From assembly GCA_039583875.1 (NCBI GenBank), contig CM077151.1:114284609-114348608 (forward strand): DNA of 64,000 nt, given 5' to 3'. Below, one piece after another: positions 55,663 through 64,000 of the stretch. The translations under genes were made by a program, and so were the position numbers. The notes below the pieces were generated by a model. It did no database searches. It saw only the letters and a list, made by a program, of their open reading frames with translations, and had not been told where the DNA came from. The first letter of the stretch is position 1, and every line of letters starts with the position of its first letter. Source of the stretch: Platanthera guangdongensis. Its lineage: Eukaryota > Streptophyta > Magnoliopsida > Asparagales > Orchidaceae.

Positions 55663-56500
55663 CCTGCCTCAAAGGGTGAGAACTTCCATCTCCACCACCT
55701 TTTCTGCAGCCTCCAGGCGAGACTGCTCTCCCCATTCTCCCGCGTCCTCCTCTCCTGGGACAAGGACCTCCTCTTCAGCCTCCTCTACGGCCATCATCCC
55801 AGCCGGCACTTCCTGGACTCCCCCCCCCCCACCTCCACCTGGGTGCGGCTCTCCTCTACCTCCATATCCACTTCACCTACTTCCTACTCCGCCTCCTCCA
55901 TCCTCCACTCCATCTCCTCAGCTCCCTCCTGCCAAGAGATGGTGGCGGTGATGTAGCACTCCCTCGCCACCTTGGGATCACCCCGGACCTGGACCTGGAT
56001 CCCATCAGCGTTGAACTTCAGGCACTGGTGGAAGGACGAGGGGACGCAGTGGAAGGCGCTGATGAGAGGTCGTCCAAAGATGGCGTTGTAACTACTAGGG
56101 GCGTCCACTATGACGAACCTGCAATTTCGGGACTGCCCCCCAGAGTGACATGAAGCACCACTACTCCTTCAACCTCATTCCTCTTTCCCAAAAATCAGAA
56201 CAGGGGCCCATCAGAGGCCAGCACCCTCTTCAACTTCACTTTCATTGCGTCAAACGCCTTCTTGAAGATGACGTTGACTAAGCTCCCGTTGTCGATGAGG
56301 ATCCGTGAGACAGTGAAATTCTCGACCGCGGTCTGGATGACCAGCGCGTCGCATAAGGGATCCTCATGATCTGGTATGTCACTCATAGAGAAGGTGATCC
56401 TCTCCTCCGGGGGTGAGGTCTGGGATGTGGAGTCAACGCTCCGGCGGTACATGGTGTGGAGACTTGCCTTCCGGGAAACCTCACCCCCCCTATGGATCAC
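55663..56500 (-). pseudogene. G3 aspartic protease and linker
   Basis: 56500-56195 has VSRILIDNGSLVNVIF, the Tat-type protease motif. 56108-55884 has DAPSSYNAIFGRPLISAFHC. A Glu-rich linker follows, disturbed by a C/G homopolymer run near 55818-55828 and frame changes. Parallel to 36921-35949 in G2. Confidence 0.78.
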
Positions 56501-57931
56501 TCCGATCCCACCTCAAGCCCCCACGTTAGCTCGATCCTCACACCTGTCCTCCTCTGCCCGAGGCAGGACTTCTTCGATCCGCACCTCCTGATGATCCTGC
56601 TGCTGCTGCTGCTCCTGTTGCCTCTCAACTCGAGTAACTCCGGGCACGTGGCTGTGGCGTGCCCCTCCTCCTGGTGGAAGTCACAATAGGGTAACTCCAC
56701 CCTGACTTCCCTCTTCCTTTGCTGGCCCCTCCTCCTCTGCATGGCTATTGTCATAGCCTGGTGCTGATCGGGGAGAGGAGGCCTCTGACCCTGCCTCCAC
56801 CCTGGAGGGTGATACTGACCCTGTCCTCCCTGACGGAAGTCTCCTCCGTGGAAACCCCTCCGCTGGCCCTGATCCTGCCACTCCGGCTGCCTCCAGCCGA
56901 GCCGGTTGTTCTGCTCCTGACACCCCTAACTGGACTGCTGTTGTTACTGCTGCTGCTCTCTCTGCCGAGGTTCGGCTCTCCTCACCTCCTGCCTACGGCC
57001 ACCTCCTGGCCCCTTCTCCTCTTCTGTGGCCCACCGGGCCAACTTCTTCGCAAATTTGGGGTTTGACACCTACTCGTCGACTTCCCTTGCCGCCCTCTCT
57101 ATCAGCTCCTCGTAGGAGAGGGACAACACTCTCTTCAGTTCCATCCTGAAGAAACCTTGTTGCAGCCCCAAGGTGAAGGTCATCATCAAGGTGTGCCCTG
57201 ACATCTCCTGGACCTGGGTGACCTCCTCCTGTAACCGGTCCACGTAGCTCTCCAAGGTCTCGTTCACCTCCTGCTTGATGTGGAACATGAACTCTGACTC
57301 CTTCCTTTTCTTGCAAGTGGTGAACCTCAACATGAACCCCCACACAGGTCCTTGAAACTGTAGATGGAGTTGGCCGGCAACTGGTGGAACCACTCTCTCG
57401 CCTTCTCCTTGAGGGTGATGGCGAAGAGTCTGCATTTGAAGGCATCCGACATTTGCCTTATCGACAGCACATCCTCGAACCACTGGATCTGCTGGACCGG
57501 GTCATCCTTCCCGGTGTTGTAGGACATCTCCGGCTCCCTGAATCCCTCTAGAACTGGGGCAGAAGAAACAAACTCGCTGAAGGGCCTGCCTCCCCTGCTG
57601 GGCGAGCCGGAGGGTCTCGCACCTCCATCTCGCCGACCGGCCTCCGCTCACCGAGTCCGGGAAGAACACTCGCCCGGGGAGCTCGCACCCTCTCCCTTCT
57701 TCTGCAACCTCCTTCCTAGCTCGCCTACCGAGAGCGTCCTCTCCCAGAGTCGGGGCGGCGATTACTGGAACTGTTGGAGTCGAGCACTCGGCCCGCGCGC
57801 CGAGTGCGAACCTGACGAGGCCGAGCACCTCCTGCCTGAACTCCTCGAACATCCCCGTTGTGGCGAGAGGGGAGGGGGTGGCGAGTCGGCCCTGTCCGAA
57901 CCTTGCCCTTCTCCTCCAGTCATCGAGCTTG
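56497..57931 (-). pseudogene. G3 gag
   Basis: Start near 57921 (MTGGEGQGSDRADSPPPP); the same MTGGKGHGSDQTDSPPPP begins the G2 gag. A frameshift follows at a C-run, then MFEEFRQEVLGLVRFALGAR (57850 downward). The core is at 57527-57327 (IQWFEDVLSIRQMSDAFKC; LKEKAREWFHQLPANSIYSF), then FRMELKRVLSLSYEELIERA (to 57070), a Gln-rich stretch, and the zinc knuckle YCDFHQEEGHATATC (56690-56650). At least four frame changes. Confidence 0.82.
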
Positions 57932-57979
57932 CTGAAGCTTTTTTGTGCTGACCACGGTTCACGCTCACCGCACAAAAAA

Positions 57980-58717
57980 TGTTGAAACCAAAAATTCGGT
58001 CTTTGTGGAGTTCACCCTTGGGGAAGGGGTGATCGTGCACTTACTTCCCTCCCGCGAGCTAAATAACAAAGGAAAAAGAACAAGGGACCGACACAAGGGC
58101 TCTGCGCGGAGGCCCATCCACACACCCGAATGATCTTAGAGCGCTTCCCATCCATAGCCAAATGCCGAGCTAAGGATACCTCAGAAAGCGCAAGAAGACC
58201 GGGGCACGAGTGAGCATGCCTTCTGAGGTATCCCCTTGGGTCTATTTATAGATTTCTGAAAATGGCTTGCACATAGCCAACATTTGCTGTTCTGAGCAGC
58301 TATGTGCAGCCCAACTGAATCTGCCAACAGCGTAACTCCGGTGTTCCAGGCTATAGGCAGGCCAACGAGGATAAAATGGTAAAAACTCATCACATGAAAC
58401 TGGGCGAGTGGCTCTCGAGAGCCTCCACTCACCGGGGGCGGCGAGCACTCGATGGAGCTGGTGCTCGCCGCCTCTATCCCCCCGGAGCGAGTGCGGGCCC
58501 GGCCTGCCCCACTCACCCACTGCCTGCCGAGCCTCCTGGGGCGAGTGCGAGCCGACCTTCTCCACTCGCCCGCCGCTCGCCGAGCGCCTGGGGCGAGTAC
58601 GAGCCGACCTGCTCCACTCGCCCGGCAAACAGTTCACCCCACCTGGACGAGCCGGACTGCCGATCTTGGCCGATCTGGTTCCTGTCGCCCACTACTCGCC
58701 GGATATGAGGTTGTACA
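57980..58717 (-). repeat. G3 5' LTR
   Basis: 738 bp, TGTTGAAACC...GGTTGTACA on the plus strand. The minus-strand TATA box TATAAATAGACCC lies at 58240-58252. Its border lies directly against the GGTGT duplication. Confidence 0.9.
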
Positions 58718-59124
58718 GGTGTAGTAGGACATCTCGGGCTCACGGAACCCTTCGGGGACTGGGGCGGATGCGACCAGCTCGCTGAAGGGACTTCCTTCCC
58801 CTGCCGTGCGAGCCGGACGATCTCGCGCCTGGACCTTGCCGTTCCCGCCCGGGCTCGCCGAGCCAGGAAACAGGGCTCACCCAGGGAGATCTCGCTCACT
58901 GCCTTCCTCCGCCACTTCTTTCCCAGGTCGCCTGATGGGGGCATTCTCGCCCAGAGCTGGGCAGCGACCACTGAGACGGCGGGCGTTGAGCATTCGCCGC
59001 GAGCCCCGAGCGTGAACATGACGAGGTTCCGGACTTCCTGCTTGAAGACTTGAAACATTTCGAGGGTGGCGGGGGGGGGGGGGGAGTCGGTCTGGTCAGA
59101 TCCGTGCCCTTTGCCTCCAGTCAT
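58718..59124 (-). pseudogene. G2 gag, N-terminal third
   Basis: ATG near 59124 (MTGGKGHGSDQTDSPPPP; then MFQVFKQEVRNLVMFTLGAR). Parallel to the G3 gag start and apparently in one frame for about 130 codons. It ends where G3 inserted (58718). A run of about 13 G at 59070-59082 (Pro codons on the minus strand) lies in the same Pro stretch that is frameshifted in G3. 59125-59179 is the leader, with TTTTTGGTGCGGTGAGCG next to the LTR as a possible primer site I cannot assign to a tRNA. Confidence 0.75.
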
Positions 59125-59179
59125 TGAGCTCGCTCAGGTTTTTTGTGCTGGTCACTCTCCACGCTCACCGCACCAAAAA

Positions 59180-59423
59180 TGTTGAAACCGAGACTCGATT
59201 TCTGTGGAGATCAGACCCTAGAAAGGGGTGATCGCACGCTTACTTCTCCTAGCAAGCCCGCTTGACTGAGAACTTAGGACTCGAGACTGACCCAAGGATC
59301 CAACACGGAAGTCCCACCACACACCCGGATGATCTTAGAGCGCTTCCCTTCCTTAGCCAGTACTGAACTAAGGGCACCTCAAAAAGCACTATAAGACTAG
59401 AGAATGAGAACTTGGAAAGCTTG
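59180..59423 (-). repeat. G2 5' LTR, cut by G5
   Basis: Starts TGTTGAAACCGAGACTCG and matches 17281-17525 closely. It stops at AAAGCTTG, where G5 begins. The remainder must lie beyond the window. Confidence 0.87.
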
Positions 59424-60579
59424 TGATGGCGATCGGCGACACGCACGCGTCTATTCCCGCAGGAGGCTGTGATCGACGACCCGATCGGGCGATCCGAGTT
59501 TGCGGTTGCGCCCGGAGGGTCGTTCCGAGTCAATTTGATATAATTAGTTGTTATTATTTTGATGGATTTAGCCCCCGATCGGGCCGAACATTTATGGCCA
59601 TCCGATCGGGAGCCCTAGTTTTGCTTTTGCTTTTCTCCTATATATATATGCATTTTGGTGGCCGGTTCAAGGATCGATAGTTGCCCTACTGCAACTTCCC
59701 GGTCGACACTTCGGTGGATTCCGAAGGCTCCGTTCGACGGCTCCGCGTCTGCCCAGTCCGCCGCCTCCGTCCGTCCCATCCTCCTCCCAGGTTCGGCCCT
59801 TCTCTTCCTCCCCTTGCAGTCCGTCGCCTTCCCCGCCCAGGTCCAGCACTCCTCTTCCTCCCCTTGCAACCCGTCGCCTTCCCCGCCCTGGTCCATCCCT
59901 CCTCTTCCTCCCCCTGTAGCCCGTCGCCCTGTCGCAGCCCCTCCGCTCCTCCCCTCCCCTCTTCCCGGCCTCCCGTCGCATCACCCTGCTCCCCCTCTTG
60001 GCCCTGATTTCCTTCTCCCCTCCTCTTTCCTGCAACTCCCATCCACCAACCCACTTGGTTCATCCCCCCCCCCCAATAGCCCAAATCCGACCTTGTCCTA
60101 ACTACCCACAGCTCGTTGTGGACCCACCAGCATATCAGAGGCATTCCCACCAACGTTACTTCATCTCGAAGCCGAGCCGCCACATGCATGAGTAAATCTA
60201 CGTATGGATGTTCTATTTATTTCCATTGATTTCTTTGGTTTTGAACTATTGTTGTGGTTGTGGAAATTATTATATGCTATTGTGCTTGATTTTTTCGTGT
60301 GATTTGCGGAAAGCATCCGACGCACTTCAATTGAAAACGCGTCTCTATTTATTGTTTAGTCATAGTTGTTTCTTAACTGACTAAGTCTTGTTTGATTGTG
60401 TTGGTCGTGCCCAAAGCGTTGCCAAAGGAAATCGTTACTAGTTAATAGATCTCTATTTTTGGACAGTTCTCATGCTTTCAAGCGCACAACATTTAGATCA
60501 TAACTCCATTTAGATCGCATTTTCATTTGTTGAGTACTAGCTCTTGTGTGTCGTCCGCCATTTGTAGACTCGCGCCGCA
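59424..60579 (+). repeat. G5 5' LTR
   Basis: 1156 bp, TGATGGCGATCGG...CGCCGCA. A TATA stretch CTATATATATATG lies at about 59638-59651, followed by a C-rich leader (59740-60100). It contains ATTTAGCCCCCGATCGGG (about 59567-59585), which is missing from the 3' LTR. Pro/Arg-rich ORFs here are composition artefacts. Confidence 0.82.
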
Positions 60580-60585
60580 TTAAAT

Positions 60586-60598
60586 TGGTATCAGAGGG
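60586..60598 (+). other. G5 primer-binding site, initiator tRNA-Met type
   Basis: TGGTATCAGAGGG six bases after the LTR end. Confidence 0.85.
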
Positions 60599-60655
60599 AG
60601 GTTAGATTTGCACCGCACTTTCACATGCAGTAGTGAAGTCTATAGGCAGTGTCTC

Positions 60656-61507
60656 ATGGCATATCATTTTGACGATCATTCTTATTTGCATTCCTCTCCC
60701 CCTAGATATCGTGCCGACCCATCGCCACGATTTGCTAAGGACGATCGCTATGATTCTAAAACTTCACATTACCGTCACTACGTCATGCCACGACTTGACG
60801 TTAGTAGAGTTGAGTATCTTCGTAGAGCCCCTCCTGTGAGATCTCCAAACTATTTCGATGATTACTCTCGCTCATCAACGCCCGCTCGTAGGGATCACAG
60901 TCACCCTCTGACACACCGTGAGTCTATTCGGGACGAGCATTTTGATGATTATCTGGAGCTCGATAGGGGTCACCACTATGTGGATAACATCACGCATTTG
61001 GATCCCCCGATTGATCCACCAATAGAGATACCTGAAGCCGAATTTCAGCAATTGTTTCTTGAACAATTTGATTGCGTACATGCTCGAATGGATAGCTTGA
61101 AATTTGCACTCGAGGAAGCCTATAACGTGGCACTTCAGGATTTAAGTCAAACCATCAATGCGGGTAGTGCTCCCATAGTTATGAGTGGGTCGCTACCTAA
61201 TTTTGGTACTCCCATTGATGAATCTCCGTTTCCATGTGATTTGGAGACAGAGCCTGACCCTGACCTGGTTTTACAGGCGGAGAGCGTCATTAGCATGTCT
61301 AGTGAGTTTAGTCCCGAGAGTGAGGCTGAGCGACCCAGTGACGCTGTGATGGTTTATCCATCGGTTACACCTCATTTTGGCCTTGTTACCTCCTGGGTTA
61401 CAAACCCGTTTATTGACACCTCGCCGGATAAACCCCACTTGAGTAGGAGTTCTTCTCACTCTCCCCTTGGCCTTATCTTGAGTCATGTCATGACTGATAG
61501 CCTCTAG
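60656..61507 (+). CDS. G5 ORF of unknown function, 283 aa
   Basis: ATG at 60656 (MAYHFDDHSYLHSSPPRYRA). The upstream in-frame start is TTG and unlikely. The protein is rich in Asp, His, Arg, Ser and Pro in its first half (YDSKTSHYRHYVMPRLDVSR). A helical stretch follows (EAEFQQLFLEQFDCVHARMD; LKFALEEAYNVALQDLSQ), then an acidic tail. No zinc knuckle and no known Gag motif visible. It occupies the gag position of a gypsy element, so it may be a divergent or replaced structural protein. The stop is followed by several short decayed frames up to 62400. Confidence 0.6.
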   Translation: MAYHFDDHSYLHSSPPRYRADPSPRFAKDDRYDSKTSHYRHYVMPRLDVSRVEYLRRAPPVRSPNYFDDYSRSSTPARRDHSHPLTHRESIRDEHFDDYLELDRGHHYVDNITHLDPPIDPPIEIPEAEFQQLFLEQFDCVHARMDSLKFALEEAYNVALQDLSQTINAGSAPIVMSGSLPNFGTPIDESPFPCDLETEPDPDLVLQAESVISMSSEFSPESEAERPSDAVMVYPSVTPHFGLVTSWVTNPFIDTSPDKPHLSRSSSHSPLGLILSHVMTDSL

Positions 61508-62415
61508 CCTAATGTTAATATCTTGGCAGATTTCTCACCCGCTTTTGGAGACACCGCCCTTATTAGTAGTACTCACTTGGAGGATCATGAAGCTACTGAC
61601 GGATTCTTTAATGATCCCCCCATCAAGCCTCTTGATGACCCCCCACTTCACTGGGAGGTCGACGTCTCGTTGAGCGCGTCAACTGTGAGCGCGTAAACTG
61701 TGAGTGCGTCAACTGTGAGCGCTGATGTATTGACACCTCTCCAATGCACCTCCCTTATTGTGCTTTGGTGAGCAGCTCTTGAGGGCGACATTGAGAATGC
61801 CCGGATTTTCTTAGGTACACAGGAGTCTCCTCCCGATGTGCTTAGAATTAAGCTTAGAATTAAGCGTATGACCCACCCGGGCCACCCACTTCGTGATGAG
61901 TTCTTTGACATACCGCCTGCTGACCCGCCAGATAAGTTCTATCTTGTCGGCGACACTCGCCTCACTCGAGTGTTACTTCCTCTTATTAATGTCCATGCCG
62001 CTCATTCAGGTGATCGTCGCCTTCGTGACGAATTTTCATATGTACCTCATGATGAGCCGCCTGACGCGTTACGTTCATTAAGAGATATTAGGGTTCATGT
62101 GAGTTCGTATTGGAGTGATGGCGTTTCACACGGTCATTCTGACACTCATCACACACTCATTGAGTTTTACTACACTTCCCCCGACGAACCCCTCGATAAA
62201 CCACCTATTTCAAGGAACCTTCTCCACATAAAGTGGAATGAATGTCAGCATATCGTGCATGTCATGTGTTTCATGCATCATTCATGCGAGCATGTCATCT
62301 TTTGGGTTCGATCATCTGCATAAGTCTGACGAGTCATTCATTCACCTCATACATGCAATCCATGTCATCATTTGGGTTCATCTTTCACATCATTGGTCGG
62401 TTGAGTCGTCTGTTT
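61508..62415 (+). pseudogene. G5 decayed interior
   Basis: Fragments in two frames, for example 61838-62323 (DEFFDIPPADPPDKFYLVGD; DEFSYVPHDEPPDALRSL). The repeated wording DEFF.IPP.DPPD suggests that internal duplications of a repetitive acidic protein segment were once part of the upstream ORF. No enzymatic motif seen. A GTGAGCGCGTCAACT-type short repeat lies at about 61672-61725. Confidence 0.45.
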
Positions 62416-63120
62416 ATCATATACATGCACTACATGAGACAGTCCAGAGAAAGATCGCGGCCAGTAATGAAATCTACAAAGCTCAAGCCGATCAGCACAA
62501 GAGAGAACAAGTATTTGACGTTGGCGAGCAGGTTATGATACGCCTTCGTCCTGAGAGGCCCCCCCAGGGGGCTGCAAAGAAGTTAAGTGCTCGTCGGAAG
62601 GGCCCCTAGTCCCCTACACAGTCACTCGACGGATTAGTACGAAAGCGGATGAAGTTGACATACCACCAACAATGGAGATTTACCGAGTGTTCAATGTAGA
62701 AGATCTGACCCCATACTTTGAGGAGCGAGTGTACGCGGATCTCTTGTCTCCACCTACCCCTGAGACCCTGCTTGACCATCTCCCCTCCAGTGCACCTACG
62801 TCCACTTCGCCCCGGCAGCCGCGGATGGTTGAGCTCCGCTCGGAGGACCCCACTTTACAACCGACAGTTCCAGTAGCACCATGGTCAGGCGAAGATACAT
62901 TGCTACGACAGAAGCCTACGCCTACCAGAGATACCCTACAGATTGTTGGTCATGACTTCACGACTATGGGCGGTTCAGGGGTCCTGCGTTACTTGGCCCA
63001 TTGGTCTGCCCGCCCGACTTCAGACGACACTTGGATTGCTGTTAAGGAGCTCGAGAAACTTGCCCCGGACTTGCGCCGAGAGTACGATCATCTTCACTCA
63101 CCGGAGATGAGTGCTTTTAA
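62416..63120 (+). pseudogene. G5 integrase C-terminus and chromodomain-like tail
   Basis: 62420-62607: helix and GPY/F-type region (ASNEIYKAQADQHKREQVFD; VGEQVMIRLRPERPP; KKLSARRKGP). A frame change follows, then 62672-63120: IYRVFNVEDLTPYFEE, a Pro-rich linker and LRYLAHWSARPTSDDTWIAV. Equivalent to 20400-19877 in G1 and 931-1676 plus 3440-3643 in G0. Only the tail is kept; the catalytic core is absent. Confidence 0.75.
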
Positions 63121-63132
63121 GTCGGGGGGAGT

Positions 63133-64000
63133 TGATGGCGATCGGCGACACGCACACGTCTATTCCCGCAGGAGGGGAAGTTGGGGGAGTTGATGGACGA
63201 TCCGAGTTTGCGGTTTCGCCCCGAGGGTCGTTCCGAGCCAATTTGATATATTAGTTTTTATTATTTTGATGGTCGTCCGATCGGGAGCCCTAGTTTTGCT
63301 CTTGCTCTTCTCCTATATATATATGCATTTTGGTGGCCGGTTCAAGGATCGAGAGTTGCCCTACTGCAACTTCTCGGTCGACACTTCGATGGATTCCGAA
63401 GGCTCCGTTCGACGGCTCCGCGTCTGCCCAGTCCGCCGCCTCCGTTCGTCCCTTCCTCCTCCCAGGTTCGGCCCACCTCTTCCTCCCCTTGCAGTACGTC
63501 GCCTTCACCGCCCAGGTCCAACACTCCTCTTCCTCCCCTTGCAACCCGTCGCCTTCCCCGCCCAGGTCCAGCACTCCTCTTCCTCCCCTTGCAGCCCGTT
63601 GCCCTGTCGCATCCCCTCTGCTCCCCCCTCCCCTCTTCCCGGCCTCCCGTCGCATCACCATGCTCTCCCCTCTTGGCCCTGATTTCCTGCTCCCTTCCTC
63701 TTTCCTGCAACTCCCGTCCACCTTGGTTCATCCCCCCCCCCCCCCCCCCCCAATAGCCCAAATCCGACCTTGTCCTGACTACCCACAGCTCGTCGTGGAC
63801 CCACCAGCACATCAGAGGCATTCCCACCAACGTTACTTCATCCCGAAGCCGAGCCGCCGCATTCTTGAGTAAATCTACGTATGAATGTTCTATTTCTTTC
63901 CATTGATTTCTTTGGTTTTGAACTATTGTTGTGGTTCTGGAAATTATTATATGCTATTGTGCTTGATTTTGTCGTGTGATTTGCGGAACGCATCCGGCGC
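63133..64000 (+). repeat. G5 3' LTR (partial, leaves the window)
   Basis: Starts TGATGGCGATCGGCGACACG after the PPT GTCGGGGGGAG (63121-63131). Near 63176-63197 there is a second PPT-like GTTGGGGGAGTTGATGGACG. It lacks about 30 bases present in the 5' LTR. A C-run of about 20 lies at 63732-63751, against about 10 in the other LTR. Cut by the window end. Confidence 0.8.

Larger units (their letters stand above)
37954..58717 (-). mobile_element. G3: Tat-clade Ty3/gypsy element nested in the G2 gag
   Basis: Full-length structure with LTRs 37954-38617 (3') and 57980-58717 (5') and identical flanking duplications GGTGT (37949-37953 and 58718-58722). The flanks join into a continuous G2 gag sequence. 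Contents on the minus strand: gag, protease, RT, two RNase H modules, integrase, tandem array, antisense two-gene module and polypurine tract. Interrupted between RNase H and integrase by copia C2. Same family as G2 but a distinct copy, with LTRs beginning TGTTGAAACCAAAAATTCGG. Coding regions are frameshifted. Confidence 0.92.
17281..59423 (-). mobile_element. G2: Tat-clade Ty3/gypsy element, heavily nested
   Basis: Order on the minus strand: 5' LTR (59423-59180, cut by G5), gag start (59124-58718), G3 insertion, gag remainder (37953-36849), protease, RT, RNase H, second RNase H, integrase (to 32900), tandem array, antisense gene module (plus strand, 18180-31544), polypurine tract, 3' LTR (18001-17281). 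Two RNase H modules, a C-X2-FH-type zinc knuckle, antisense ORFs and tandem repeats before the 3' LTR together point to the Tat lineage (Retand/Ogre-like). All coding parts are broken. The left flank TAATT is its presumed TSD; the right end is outside the window. Confidence 0.85.
59424..64000 (+). mobile_element. G5: internally deleted Ty3/gypsy element (runs off window)
   Basis: 5' LTR 59424-60579, initiator-Met primer site, 2.55-kb interior and a polypurine tract before the 3' LTR at 63133. The interior has a 283-codon frame of unknown type, scattered remnants, and the C-terminal end of an integrase, but no RT, RNase H or integrase core. It is therefore non-autonomous. Same family type as G0. 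Left flank GCTTG; the right flank is not in the window. Confidence 0.82.

Noticed and set aside
37954..59423. Tandem LTR-internal-LTR-internal-LTR array from unequal recombination
   Set aside because: The GGTGT duplication and the pairing of LTR sequences show simple nested insertion of G3 into G2.
59655..60190. Pro-rich ORFs of 100-170 residues
   Set aside because: Inside the G5 5' LTR and recurring in the 3' LTR at 63266-63872 with different frames; composition artefact.

Overview
The window is plant nuclear DNA, almost certainly from an angiosperm and from a repeat-dense, gene-poor region. I find no convincing host gene. Essentially everything is transposable element: Ty3/gypsy, Ty1/copia, LTR elements without pol genes, and a Mutator-like DNA transposon. 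The plant assignment rests on initiator-Met-type primer sites (TGGTATCAGAG), the element families, and a Tat-clade gypsy organisation with two RNase H modules and tandem repeats before the 3' LTR.

The elements form a Russian-doll nest that can be read from termini and target-site duplications (TSDs). An old gypsy fragment G0 (931 onward, + strand) carries a solo LTR at 1682-3439 (TSD GAGCA). The G0 3' LTR (from about 3644) holds a Mutator-like element at 4103-16456 (10-bp TSD, one mismatch). The transposase of that element is split by a solo LTR at 6288-14397 (TSD CTATG), which is itself split by a very young gag-only element at 7999-13345 (TSD ATCTC, LTRs differing by one base that I could see). 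A Tat-type gypsy element G2 begins at 17281 inside the same G0 LTR.

G2 runs from 17281 to at least 59423 on the minus strand. Its antisense gene is cut at codon 3 by a copia-type solo LTR (18187-28541), which carries a chromovirus-like gypsy element G1 (18576-25726) and an unresolved LTR-like block (25727-27968). The G2 gag is cut by a second member of the same family, G3 (37954-58717, TSD GGTGT). G3 is cut between RNase H and integrase by an intact copia element C2 (45759-53830, TSD CCATA) with an uninterrupted 1319-residue polyprotein. The 5' LTR of G2 is cut at 59424 by G5, an internally deleted gypsy element of the G0 type that runs off the window.

The most interesting system is in G2 and G3. 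Beside the minus-strand gag-pol, both carry a plus-strand two-gene module between the integrase and the 3' LTR. Each gene in G3 has a TATA-like box, and three putative introns sit at matching positions in both copies. Additional antisense ORFs are known in Tat/Retand-type elements; the promoters and retained introns here suggest a separately transcribed gene set carried through retrotransposition. The gag-only element appears to be a non-autonomous partner of G1, sharing its termini, primer site and polypurine tract.
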